A stretch of 64,000 nt of DNA from Euptelea pleiosperma (taxonomy: Eukaryota > Streptophyta > Magnoliopsida > Ranunculales > Eupteleaceae), in assembly GCA_035048495.1 (NCBI GenBank), contig CM068552.1:13760501-13824500 (forward strand). The letters run 5' to 3'. Below the pieces are notes generated by a model. The model ran no database searches. It had not been told where the DNA came from and saw only the letters and a program-made list of their open reading frames with translations. Numbering within the stretch: the first letter of the stretch is position 1; each line of letters begins with the position of its first letter. The translations under genes and the position numbers were made by a program. Of this stretch, positions 24,283-34,405 are shown in pieces.

Positions 24283-27200
24283 TTATTCGCCTGAAATTTC
24301 ACACCAAACCATGTTAGAGTGAATATTTTGTCTTCGATGATTTGAATCTTTTTAAACATGAACCATCAAGGAAATAACCCAAGAAATAAATGAGCCATAG
24401 CATGAATCTATATGTGAAAGTTTGCAATTGAGGATACCATGAGCAGGTCTTGACTTAAAAAAACACAGCAGTTCTCCAAATGTGAGAATCCTCAGTCAAG
24501 ATGAAACACATGGCTAGAAGGACCCTTTTGCTTTTCAGCTTCACCTGCCTTATCACTATTCGTATACGATTGCTTGAACTTATTAGCAGATAAAATAGTT
24601 TACCGTAATATATGTAAGCTATTTAGGAGGAGATCTCTCTGATCATCTCATTAGCTTACTGAACAAGGGTTACAATGGTCACTTAAAATGATGCCTAATC
24701 TACCTTCAACTGTTCAACATCACCTGCCCAATCAGTAATGGTGTGCTGAACAAACTCGAACATATCAGTAGATGCATGGCTAACTAGTCACACACACATA
24801 TAAGTGCATTCTAACACTCCCTCCGAAAACTTGCAATGAATCAAGTAATGTAGGCTTCTTCAGTGACAACCGTTGGCAAAAAGCGAGTCTATCTTGTTGT
24901 TGGCTATTTGAATAGAATTCCTATTATCACAACAGAATGGAATGTTGGACAAATAAACATCAATATCATCCAACAGTAGACACACTAGCAACCTCTTGGA
25001 ATGAGCAACAACACCTTGTTTCCCACCTTTCCCAATAGATGTGGGAATCCACACGAAAAACACAGTACCCAGTAGGCCATCTCTACTTTATAATCTCGCT
25101 TGACCAGTTAAGTTGTGATGAAATATGGGCTGGTCCTAAGAATTGCTACAAAGTGAACTGAACAGAGGACTGAAACGAACTGACTAACCACATTTGCTGC
25201 ATATAAAATTTCTGGTCGATAGATGACCAATGACACAAAATATAACACAAGCGGATGATAATAAGTTCATCATGATAGGAACTCCTCAATTGGGGTTTAC
25301 ATTATAATCAATAGTGTCAACCATATTGGCACCTGTTAACTGAGCCTAATTGATCACGTCTATGGTATACTGGAGCTAAGATAAATGACAACCTTATGGA
25401 ATATGCAACCGTTAGACCAAGAAAACAACAAAAGATTCCAAGCTCTTTCATCTCAAACTGTCAGTGGAGATTATATTCAATCAAGTGAATATCCTCGGGA
25501 TTATCAAGTCACCTGTGAAAATCGCATCATCTACATATATTAAAGAGATAACGCAACCAAAGGCTAATGCAGTGAGAAACATGTGGTAGAATCGTAGCAC
25601 TACAGTAAATCCAATGTTTCAAGAAAATGAGTAGAGATACATCTGACAACATGAGTAACACAACTGCAAAACTATATCAAGTTGTCTCGTAGCATTGCAA
25701 AGCAACAAAGAGGGGAAGTGTTGGCTGGCAGATTGTTTTTATTGAATTATTCTTTGTCAATAATATCAGCTTGTAACATAAATTAAGTTTCTATAGAGCA
25801 TCACAGATAATAGAACAAAAATATTGCAGTTATGAGAAATTAACATGTAGGCGCTAGTTTTCTTTTCGTTTCTTCTTTCTCTTTTGGCAATACTTCGCAT
25901 GAAAATCATGTCATCATTTTCAATGAAAACTTTAAAATTGAAAAAAAAATCCAAATCATGCTTACCATATTAGCTATAATTTACATATACTATCTCTAAT
26001 GCCTGAGCATAAGTAAAGAAGTTAAAGCCTTGGAAAAGAAAAGGAACAACAAATGAATCCACACGCATACCTGGTTCACAGGCTTTTGCATCCCCAATAG
26101 CATGACCTCCTTCAACAAAAGACTGAACTTCTCCTGATTTCCTGCAGGAAAAGTGATGGCATGAAAAAGAAAAACAAGAGTGCAGGAAAACAATTTCAAA
26201 ATTGGTCACTTTCAGTTGAACCAAACTGGAAGATAATAAGATTTAACAAACTACCTTTCATCTCCAGAACCCGGTTGGTGGTGTAGAAATGAGATTAAAT
26301 CTTGAGCTTTTGTTCCAGATACTGCTTCTGGAGAATCGTTGTTTTTGTCCTGTTTGAAGCCTCCCTTTAAGAAGAATTACATCCCAGAGAACATTATGAG
26401 TCTCCAACATTATCCACAGCATAAATCACTGAAGAAACCAGTAGAATTCTGCCCTAGAAGTAGAGGACTTACTTCAGGGCTTTCACCCATCCATCCAGGA
26501 ACACCAGCAGAAAGAAGATTGATATACTGCTCCATAGCCACGTCTGGACTCATGTTTCCCAACTGTTGCCACGCATTCCTTGCACAACGCAATTAGTGCT
26601 CTCCATCACTCATACATAGCAGCTCTCTACCCTGTTATTATAACTAGCAATCAAACTACACCCTGAAATTTGGTCTAAGGTTGGCCCCTTAGGTGTTCTC
26701 TACAGTCAATCTATCTAAGTTTCGCAAAACTTTCTGGTGAAAAGTAATCTAAGTGGTAAGGTTATATCCCACATACAACGTATAGTGGTTAATTCGATGA
26801 ATCCTGAACCCGCGTGAAATTTAGAATTCATCCCTTCAGTCTGTCTGGGTTTAAAATTGCAGGGTCAGTTAAAATGTGACCAACCATGCCAATGGGAATT
26901 GTGGAAGGGAAATAAAAATGTGAAACAGTAATGAATAGGACTGATTAGGAAAGCCCAATATCTTCATCTTGAAATCATTAATGGTATGATGGGCTAGTTA
27001 GTTCAGGGTTTGGGAATGTAAAGGTGGAAATTGTAGAGAAAAGGTCATTGGAATCTTTCCCTATATGTCAGGCTACATCTCAGCTAGAGGTGATATCTTC
27101 ATTCATCATTTCTCTACATGCCCATTATCCGGCTTCTCTCTATTTATTCCTTTAGCTTCATTTTATCATCCCTTAAAGAGAATAAACACCAGAAAAAAAC

Positions 27201-28594
27201 AAGATTTTCCATAATCTACTGTTTTAACTTTTTTTCTAATTGTTGTTCCGTTTCTTTTCTTCGCTATTTCTTCCATTTTCACTCCTTTAATACTTTTGGG
27301 TGTTTCCGAAGTTATAATATCCTTTAACATTCTTATTTTTTTTATTTATGCAGTCTTTGCTTTGGTTGATGCGTTCAACTTTTCTGTGCATATTTTGATG
27401 TGAATTATCCTGAAGGTGGTTAGTAGATTGTTATTGAAATTTATCTTAGAATTAGTAAATCATTAATTGTTTAAAGAGAATTGAATAGTCTATAATTAGT
27501 AAACTTTTTTGCTTTTTTTTTAGTTTGGTTTGTCATTTATGATTGAGAATTTGAAAAGAGCTAAAAGAGTTGAGAGTTTTCATTTTCTAGAAGATCATCA
27601 GTGTAGAACTATTGTTCTATATCATTTTCTATACAAACTCAGCTCTACAAAACTAGTCCTATAAAAGTTGACAAGGCTCAACACATGCATTGCATTTGAG
27701 TTAAATTTTCAAGCGAATTTAGACAATTCGGCGAGCAAGTAAGGAGCAATAAATTAAGCAATCCCAAGCTGGCAATCTATGAAGAGGTAAAACAAAAAAC
27801 AAAAGTTAGTACCACTTTGCGCGAGCAGAAACCATTAGTGCCAAAGGTTGTGGCTCATAGCAAGGCCCTTCAGTGGCCACCTTGTGAAGCCCATACAACT
27901 GCATCTGCAAGTCACTGCCAAGCTTCAACAAGAGATCTTTGTTAACACCAGAACCAACAAATGTCGTCGCAGTACCAAAAAGCTTCTCCACCTCACTTCT
28001 CTCAATTCCCTCCCAGTCATCCTCATCACTAAACAAACCCTCCTTTTCATCATCTGCTCCGCTTTTAACTATTCCAATTTCATTTTCCTGTTCATCCTTG
28101 GCAATAACCTGCTCTTCCTTCATCAATTCCAGGCCGATTTCGTGAAGCTCCACCTTCTCAGGCTTTTCCTCAACCAAGTTCTCTTCTAACTCACCATCCT
28201 CAGCGGAGATCTTTTCTTCCATACTGCTCCTTTCTTCTTCTTCTTCTTCTTCCTTAACCTCCTCCTCCACTCCGATCTCTACCGATTCGCAACCTTCCTT
28301 TACTATATCTTTGCCGCCGTCTAGCATTTCCGATCCTTCCTGACCCAATTCTCCTTCAAATTCATCAACTTTCACAGCTTCTCCAACAAATTCAACTCTC
28401 CTTTCGCTTTCCAACCGTTGATTCCTCAATTCACCTTCGAATTGATGACTAATTTCCCTCAGTTCTTCCCCTGTTGTTAACACAGATTCCTGATCGACGT
28501 CCCCATCAGAAGCCATGGAAACTAGCTTCGCGATGAGGAAAGCGAAGAGAAGAGAAAGGGCAACAGACAAGAAGAGCTCCTGAAAAAACTCCAT
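24283..28594 (-). CDS. ACBP3: ACBP3-type acyl-CoA-binding domain protein
   Basis: Exons on the minus strand: 28594-27813, 26578-26473, 26349-26255, 26141-26071 and a provisional last exon 24290-24283, giving about 353 residues. Residues about 8-24 are hydrophobic, as in the ER/secretory anchor of class III plant ACBPs. A long acidic Glu-rich middle (about residues 90-205) is followed by the acyl-CoA-binding domain, with LYGLHKVATEGPC, then KWNAWQQLG across the exon 1/2 junction and AMEQYINLL. Such proteins bind long-chain acyl-CoA esters and phospholipids; Arabidopsis ACBP3 is linked to membrane lipid turnover and autophagy. The start at 28594 (MEFFQELF) is favoured because the upstream 31 codons are not like the family. 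The last exon is the least certain part: an acceptor at 24291 gives a Gly-Glu-stop ending. Confidence 0.88.
24850..25625 (-). mobile_element. Copia-type LTR retrotransposon relic
   Basis: Minus-strand frames contain IYVDDAIFTGDL (around 25540-25505), the YVDD reverse transcriptase core of Copia elements. Further on, GGKQGVV and LLDDIDVYLSNIPFCCDN (around 25030-24930) match the RNase H region. Stops and frameshifts break it up and no LTRs were identified. If the ACBP3 last exon is right, it lies in that gene's last intron. Confidence 0.68.
26579..27812 (-). other. ACBP3 intron 1
   Basis: 1.2 kb AT-rich intron between the acidic-region exon and the rest of the acyl-CoA-binding domain. Donor GTG/GTACTA and acceptor GTGCAAG/GAATG split the codon of the conserved Trp. 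No repeat with clear borders was seen. Confidence 0.7.
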
Positions 28595-28960
28595 GGTTTC
28601 TGCTTCTTCTTCGTCTTCGTCTTCTCTTTCTAGGACGAGAGGAAAAAAAAAAGGGGGGAGAGGATTTCGACGAGCAGAGCAAAGCATATTCTACTTTGCC
28701 TCCTCTTCTACTTATGGGCGCCGACCCCACCACCTCGCTGGCTGAGGTAATAAAGCGAGGTCTCTGAAAGCAACCTGCAACCCTCCAAGAGCGAGTCAGC
28801 GACAGTTGAGCTATTCGGGAGTACCTGACTTAACAGTTTGTAACTTTCTCTGCTGGGTCGGACACCTGGCATAATATAATGATGATTTTGGCGGCTTATG
28901 TTGGATGTATCAAGTATCAAGCATTATATATCACAACATCAGGACACCCTCTCATCTAAT

Positions 28961-29139
28961 GAGTAAAACTTCTGTCACAATGGGATTGCAAATCACACAA
29001 ACACAGCCAATGAGTTCTCGGCACGTACACTTAAAAAGCAAAAGCACATTGGTACGTTGCAAAGCACTTGTGTACGTACCGAGAACTCATTGGCTTGTGA
29101 TTGTGTGATTTACAATTTCGCGTGATAGAAGTTTTACTC
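28961..29139. mobile_element. Short fold-back MITE (about 175-bp family), copy 1
   Basis: The ends GAGTAAAACTTCTGTCACAA and, inverted, GAGTAAAACTTCTATCACG pair across the element, as do inner arms around CCAATGAGTTCTCGGCACGT. The direct repeat TCATCTAAT flanks it (28952-28960 and 29138-29146, the latter overlapping the final TC). A sister copy is at 33161-33331. The terminal GAGTAAAAC is shared with family A. It lies about 370 bp upstream of the ACBP3 start codon. Confidence 0.85.
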
Positions 29140-29146
29140 ATCTAAT

Positions 29147-29400
29147 ATGTTTAGAGACCCACCCACTAGGATGATGTCTCCCAGATTGTCATCTATAACT
29201 TGATTGGTAATTTCTAGCCTTCGGATCTGAGTATTCCAAATAATGCTTGAATCCCACGGTTAAAAATCAACCAATGAAAAAGACCACTATTATATGGATG
29301 GACAAACATCCATACAATCAGTGGTCTCTAATAAAATGTGCCACGTGGCTCATACTTTGGTCCGTCAGGAACTTTGATGACGAACGTCCGTCATCCAATA
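29147..29400. repeat. Family A copy 4, decayed
   Basis: Diverged palindrome with the family words TTGATTGGTAATTTCTAGCC, ACAAACATCCATACAATCAG and GTGCCACGTGGCTCATAC, ending near a CGTCCGTCATCC segment like that of copy 3. Its left side is degraded. The right arm keeps the CACGTG G-box. Confidence 0.6.
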
Positions 29401-29827
29401 TTTTCTCTTGATGGTAAATCGTGAATTCGTTTGTCTCGTAACTGTTAACTATATTTCCTTAACCTTCCAAAAGAAAAAAAAAATAGATTAGATCAGGTGG
29501 TTGTGATCATCCAAATAATGCTTTGTTCGCGCAGATCCTTCAAGACTAGCTGGTGATCCCTTCACCTTGCGGTGGGGCCTATCAACTAAATAAACAAGAT
29601 ACTTGATTGTGTGCCACGTGGATTGCCAGTAGGAGTGTAATCTGGGTATTAAGAGAGTCCGGTTTTGCTCACGGACGCTCACCAATGTCCATATGAGCCA
29701 CATGGCGCACTCTTAAGAGACCACTGACTGTATGGATGTTTGGCCCATCCCTTCATCCGTTAGATTTATGCATTATATGGGCTACTCAGATCCAACGGAT
29801 AGAAATCACCAAGCAGATTTATTTTTA

Positions 29828-30223
29828 GGGTCGTGATGTAACAAGGTATACCTGAGATCTTTTCATTTGCGGAAGCGGCATTTTTGGTAGTCACCACTGC
29901 CATCTGGGCCCACTGACCGCATGGATGTTTAGCCCGCCCTTTAATAGACATTCATACAAAAATCAGCTTGTTTAATGATTTTTAGCCGTTCGTTTTAGTA
30001 CTCAAAAGATGGTTGTATTCAACGGCTATAAGAACGCCTTACATGGTGCTAAAAGGTGTTAAAATCTAATGGTTATAGATCACCAATCAAGGTGATTTTT
30101 GGTATGTATTCCACCAAGGGGTGAGATAAACATCCAAGCGGTCAGTGGGCCCAGATGGCAGCGGTGACTACCAAAAATGCCGCTTCCGCAAATGAACAGT
30201 TTCAGGCATTTACATCTTTTTCC
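29828..30223. mobile_element. Family B MITE, copy 1, with perfect 9-bp target duplication
   Basis: Ends GGGTCGTGATGTAACAAGGT and, inverted, GGAAAAAGATGTAAATGCCT. Flanked by TTATTTTTA at 29819-29827 and 30224-30232. The arms carry GCGGAAGCGGCATTTTTGGT and GGGCCCACTGACCGCATGGA or their complements. It lies inside family A copy 5. A copy in the opposite orientation is found at 31056-31457. Confidence 0.87.
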
Positions 30224-30312
30224 TTATTTTTATTCTATTGGTCCACCTAAGGATGGGCATAGGTCAGTGGGCTCTTAGACTGTGCCCTGCGGCTCACAAG
30301 GATGTTGGTGAG

Positions 30313-30670
30313 AAGTAGAACTTTGGTGATGGACGCCACTGTATGAGCAACGTGGCAAACTTTAAGAGACCACTGATCGTATGGATTTTTTGCCCGATTT
30401 TTGGCCCATCCCTAGACGAACCTGCGTATCAAAAATCAGCCTGATCATTGTTTTCAAACCTTGGAATCTTTGTACCCCAAATAATGCTCGAATTCCACAG
30501 TTAAAAATCAACCCATAAAGACAACTCCAATCCAACGCTTATAAAATCACTAATCGGGCTAATTTTTAGTCTGTAGGTCCACTTAGAATTGGGCCAACCA
30601 TCCATACAGTCATCAATCTATAAGAGTGTGCCACGTGGCTCATAATTGGTCCGTCATCAACGTTCTACTT
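30313..30670. mobile_element. Family A copy 6, nested, with 9-bp target duplication
   Basis: Ends AAGTAGAAC and GTTCTACTT, with arms containing TGATCGTATGG and CCATCCATACAGTCATC. Flanked by GTTGGTGAG (30304-30312) and GTCGGTGAG (30671-30679), eight of nine identical. Inserted into family A copy 5. Confidence 0.82.
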
Positions 30671-30805
30671 GTCGGTGAGTGTCCGCGATCAAAGACGTTA
30701 GAGGAAAACCGGACTTTAAAAGACAAGTGTGATTTAGGAGTACATGCACATGTATCTTCCACCGATGTACATAACAAAGAGTGTGTCACGGAGGATGTTG
30801 CCGTT

Positions 30806-31003
30806 GAGTCCACTTTTGCTCACGGACGCCATGTGGCATACTTTTAGACACAATTGACCGTATGGATGTTTGGTCCCGTAGGTCCATCTAGGGATGGGCC
30901 AAACATCCATATGGTCAGTGGTCTCTAATAGTGTGCCACGTGGCTCATAAGCCTTCCGTGGGTAAAATAGCTCGTACAGCTGTCCGTGAGCAAAAGTTGA
31001 CTC
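30806..31003. mobile_element. Minimal family A MITE, copy 7
   Basis: A 198-bp hairpin consisting almost only of the two arms: GAGTCCACTTTTGCTCACGG at the left and its inverted match CCGTGAGCAAAAGTTGACTC at the right. The central unique part of the family is missing. The flanks GTTGCCGTT and ATTGCAGTT match at seven of nine positions, where a target duplication is expected. Confidence 0.78.
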
Positions 31004-31055
31004 ATTGCAGTTTGCGCTCTATTTTCTACATATGGCCCACTAAGAAATAAACACT

Positions 31056-31457
31056 GGAAAAAGATGTAACAAGGTATGCCTGAAACTGTTCATTTGCGGA
31101 AGCGGCAAATTTTGGTAGTCGCCGCTGCCATCTAGGCCGACTGACCGGTTGGATGTTTATCTCACCCCTTGGTGGATATACATAGCAAATATCACCTTGA
31201 TTGGTAATCTATAACCATTAGATTTTAACACTTTTTTGCAGAATTTAAGGCATTCTTATAGCCGTTGAATACAACCATCTTTTGAGTACTAAAACCAACG
31301 GCTAAAAATCATTAAGCAAGCTGATTTTTTGTATCAATGTCTATTAAAGGGTGGGCTAAACATCCATGCGGTCGGTGGGCCCAGATGGCAGTGGCGACTA
31401 CCAAAAATGCCACTTCCGCAAATGAAAAGATCTCAGGTATACCTTGTTACATCACGA
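31056..31457. mobile_element. Family B MITE, copy 2 (inverted relative to copy 1)
   Basis: Starts GGAAAAAGATGTAACAAGGT and ends GTATACCTTGTTACATCACG, i.e. copy 1 read from the other strand. It carries the same inner words (TTCATTTGCGGAAGCGGC and CATTCTTATAGCCGTTGAAT). No clear target duplication was found. Confidence 0.82.
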
Positions 31458-31890
31458 CTATCCAACTGACATAACGATCAATTGGAGAATGATGGGTTGA
31501 GCTGGACCATAAGATTGGTGATCGGTATTCCTTACCCATAGAGTAGTACAGATCAGGTGGGGCACGTTTACCTCTTTGCAGTGGTAGGGTGCATCAACCT
31601 CAACGTACCAAAGGTAATTAAATCTTATGAGGAGAAACGTATGGTAGCCCGGTGTCATCACACAATTGTAGAGAAAAATTTAATGGAATGTTCTTCCATC
31701 AAAGTCGATGGAGTATCCCAAACATAACCTACCAAATCGGATACAAGTTAGGAACAATTTTGTCTTCTTCTACACGTGGCAATGTTTGATTGATTTTGTT
31801 ATTCTATAGGAAAAAGATGTAACAAGGTATACCTGACGTGAGGAAGCGCCATTTTTGTTACTCACTCATTGGGCCCACTAGAACCACTAA

Positions 31891-32416
31891 GGGCGTGTTT
31901 GATTGCACAGAAAATCTTCCCGCGAAAAAACATTTAGAAAATCCCTTAAATGGATGAGTGATTGCAAAGACGTATCTTAGGTAGAAATGAATTCATCTGG
32001 ATGGGAAATGAATTCTGGGCTTAGTAAGGAAAATTGTAGTTTAAAAAACAGCCGTTATAATGAAAATAACGGCCGTTATAACGGATTCGGACCTCCCCCA
32101 TTATGTTATAAACCGTTAAAACGCTTTAAAAATAATGGCCGTTATTTCTGTTATTTTTTGTGTTTTTAAAATTTGAATTTCAACGCCATTTTTTGATTAT
32201 TTTCTGTTATTTTTTGTAATTTCCCGTGCGTTATAGTTCGTTATAACGGAAAAAGCGGTAACGCCCCCAGTCCATTATACCGTTATAACGGCCCCTTTTA
32301 AACCTTGGGGAAAATTGTCCAGATTTAAATGGATTGGTAGGGAAAATTATACAAATTGGACAGTTGTGTTTCTCCAATGAAAATGCAATTTTCTCACTTG
32401 ACAAACAAACGCACCC
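31891..32416. mobile_element. Tourist-like (PIF/Harbinger-type) element inside family B copy 3
   Basis: Ends GGGCGTGTTTGATTGCAC and, inverted, GGGTGCGTTTGTTTGTCAAG. Flanked by TAA on both sides (31888-31890 and 32417-32419). A related short copy lies at 40387-40661. It contains a family C insertion at 32038-32308. Confidence 0.8.
32038..32308. mobile_element. Family C element nested at third level
   Basis: TAACGG-rich element between perfect 10-bp repeats GGAAAATTGT (32028-32037 and 32309-32318). It ends CTTTTAAACCTTGG. This copy gives the best evidence that family C is a mobile element rather than simple low-complexity DNA. Confidence 0.78.
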
Positions 32417-32715
32417 TAACAAAAATTGCGCTTCCTCACGCAAAAACAAAAAAAAAAAAAACAGGTATACCTTGTTACATCACGACCCTATTCTATAACA
32501 AGTATAATTTCCAAAGTAAACCTTAAAGGCTTGTGAAAAAACAAAAAAACAAAAAAACCCTAAAGGTTTGTTTCTCGCTTTTTTTATACCAAGATTTTGA
32601 AATCTGACCTAGATCGAGAAGCCGACAAGGATGAGACGCGTACTTGGGAATTTGTGGAAGATCTCCGAGAAAAACATTCGCTGGCCCCTGGCCACGGGGA
32701 GCTGTTCTTTGATAC

Positions 32716-33100
32716 CGGCTTCGGTATCAAAATTTTGATGCCGAAGTCCCTTAATCAGCCACGAAGTAGACTCTTTCGGGCCCACTGACTCCATGAATAT
32801 TTGGCGCACATCTTGGTGGACTCACACACCAAAAATCAGCTGATTGGTGATTTCTAGCCATAGGATTTGAGCACTTTTCATCATGGGCTTTATGAACATG
32901 CCGATAAAGAGGCTCCAAGCCCATGATGAAAAAGTGCTCAAATTCAATGGCTAGAAATCACTAATCACGCTGATTTTTGGTGTGTGGGTCCACCAAGATG
33001 TGGGCCAAATATTCATGGAGTCAGTGGGCCCGAAAGAGTCTACTACGTGGCAAATTGAGGGACTTCGGCATCAAAATTTTAATACGGGAGTCGGTATCAT
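32716..33100. mobile_element. Long fold-back element with CGGTATCAAAATTTTGAT-like ends
   Basis: The left arm starts near GGCTTCGGTATCAAAATTTT and the right arm ends with a near-inverted GACTTCGGCATCAAAATTTT and GGGAGTCGGTATC. Inner arms carry GGGCCCACTGACTCCATGAA and TTCATGGAGTCAGTGGGCCC, a perfect inverted pair apart from one base. The loop is near 32890-32910. A smaller relative is at 23025-23215. The sequence style resembles families A and B. Confidence 0.75.
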
Positions 33101-33160
33101 AGATTTTTCCGCCCCGGGAGACTTCAATGTAGTAGCTATGTGACGTGCCATCTCCAAGAT

Positions 33161-33331
33161 GAGTAAAACTTTTGCCACAATCGGATTGCAAATCACACAA
33201 ACACAGCCAATGAGTTCTCGGCACGTATACCTACAAGCAAAAGCTCCGTTGCAAAGCACTTGTGTACGTGCCGAGAACTCATTGGCTTGTGATTGTGTGA
33301 TTTACAATTTCGTGTGATAGAAGTTTTACTC
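33161..33331. mobile_element. Short fold-back MITE (about 175-bp family), copy 2
   Basis: Nearly identical to 28961-29139, with ends GAGTAAAACTTTTGCCACAA and an inverted GAGTAAAACTTCTATCACAC. Flanked by CTCCAAGAT (33152-33160) and TTCCAAGAT (33332-33340), eight of nine matching. A family A element is inserted 17 bp further right. Confidence 0.86.
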
Positions 33332-33356
33332 TTCCAAGATACAACAACCGAGCAAC

Positions 33357-33762
33357 GAGTAAAGCTTATGTCACAAGATGTTGTGACGGAAGCCGGACAC
33401 AGCATTCAATACGAGCTACGTGGCATACTATTAAAGGACGATGACCGTATGGATGTTTGGCCAGTCCCTCGATGGACCGGTACACAAAAAATCAGCTTGA
33501 TTAGTGATTTCTAACCGATTCGATTGAAGTTATTTTCATGGGTTGATTTTAACGGTAGAAATTTGAGCATTATTGAGCGTTATTTGGGTGCAAAAAGCCA
33601 AAGGTTGTAAATCACTAATCAGGCTGATTTTTGGTTTGTAGGTCCTTTGAGGGATAGGCCAAACATCCATACGATCAGTGCCCTCTGATCATATGCCACG
33701 TGGCTCGTATTGAGTGCTGTGACCGGCTTCTAGCACAACATCTTGTGACACAAGTTTTACTC
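33357..33762. mobile_element. Family A MITE, copy 8, with perfect 9-bp target duplication
   Basis: Starts GAGTAAAGCTTATGTCACAA and ends GACACAAGTTTTACTC. Flanked by identical CCGAGCAAC at 33348-33356 and 33763-33771. The right arm has the CACGTG G-box. Arms pair over about 170 bp each. This is a type copy for the family borders. Confidence 0.92.
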
Positions 33763-33810
33763 CCGAGCAACTTACAATTGTAACAGCACTATGTATAATA
33801 ATAGTGTCGG

Positions 33811-33990
33811 GCTCCAGTGACCGCCCTAACATGACAGGCTCCCGTTACAGGACACAATATGAGCCACGTGGCACATTTTTGAAGGACACTGACCGTATGG
33901 ATGTTTGGCCAATCCCTAGGTGGCCCTACAAACCAAAAATCAGCCTGATTAGTGATTTCTAGGCGTTGGATCTTTGTACCTCAAATAGAA
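33811..33990. repeat. Family A half-element, copy 9
   Basis: Only the left arm is present, from GGGCTCCAGTGACCGCCC-like sequence through GAGCCACGTGGCAC and CCGTATGGATGTTTGGCCAA to GCGTTGGATCTTTGTACCTC. The right arm is missing; unrelated sequence follows after 33990. Confidence 0.75.
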
Positions 33991-34069
33991 TTTTCTTTTG
34001 TTGTACATAACCCTAGAAACAATCTTAAGTTTTAGAAGTGGGGAAGAGGTGTGTATAGACCAAGGTTTA

Positions 34070-34405
34070 AAAGGGACCGTTATAACGGTATAACGGTCTG
34101 GGGGCGTTACCATTTTTTCAGTTATAACGAAAAAACGCTCAGGGGCGAAAATGAAAAAAATAAAAAAAAAAAAACGAAAAATAACGGAAATAACAGAAAA
34201 ATAGAAAAAAAAAAAAAAAGGCGCTGAAATTCAAATTTTGAAGTTCAAAATTTTAAAAATGGAAAATAAAGGAAAAAAAACAGAATGTAAAAAAAAAAAT
34301 GGACGTTTTTTTCGTAATTTTTTCCAGAAAATTATTGTCGTTAATTTTGTTTTAATGAAAAATAACGGCCGTTATTTTCTGGGCGTTTTAACGGTACATA
34401 ATCTA
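34070..34405. repeat. Family C element, copy with decayed right end
   Basis: Begins CCAAGGTTTAAAAGGGACCG and continues with the family C word set (TATAACGG, AAATAACGG, GGCCGTTATTTTCTGGGCG). The usual TTTTAAACCTTGG end is absent. Long A-runs interrupt the middle. Confidence 0.65.

Larger units (their letters stand above)
29655..30715. mobile_element. Family A copy 5, split by two later insertions
   Basis: Outer ends GAGTCCGGTTTTGCTCACGG and, inverted, AGTCCGGTTTTCCTCTAACG. The body is broken at 29828-30223 by family B copy 1 and at 30313-30670 by family A copy 6, each with its own target duplication. Removing both, one duplication each, rejoins a normal family A sequence (CAAGCAGATTTATTTTTA running into TTCTATTGGTCCACCTA). 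Confidence 0.75.
31809..32488. mobile_element. Family B MITE, copy 3, host of two nested insertions
   Basis: Ends GGAAAAAGATGTAACAAGGT and, inverted, GGGTCGTGATGTAACAAGGT. Flanked by perfect TATTCTATA copies (31800-31808 and 32489-32497). Inner arms AGGAAGCGCCATTTTTGTTA and TTGCGCTTCCTCACG pair with each other. Most of the interior is a Tourist-like element at 31891-32416. Confidence 0.88.

Noticed and set aside
24045..24359. 104-codon minus-strand open frame near the ACBP3 end
   Set aside because: No domain; it overlaps the provisional ACBP3 terminal exon and probable 3' untranslated region in another frame.
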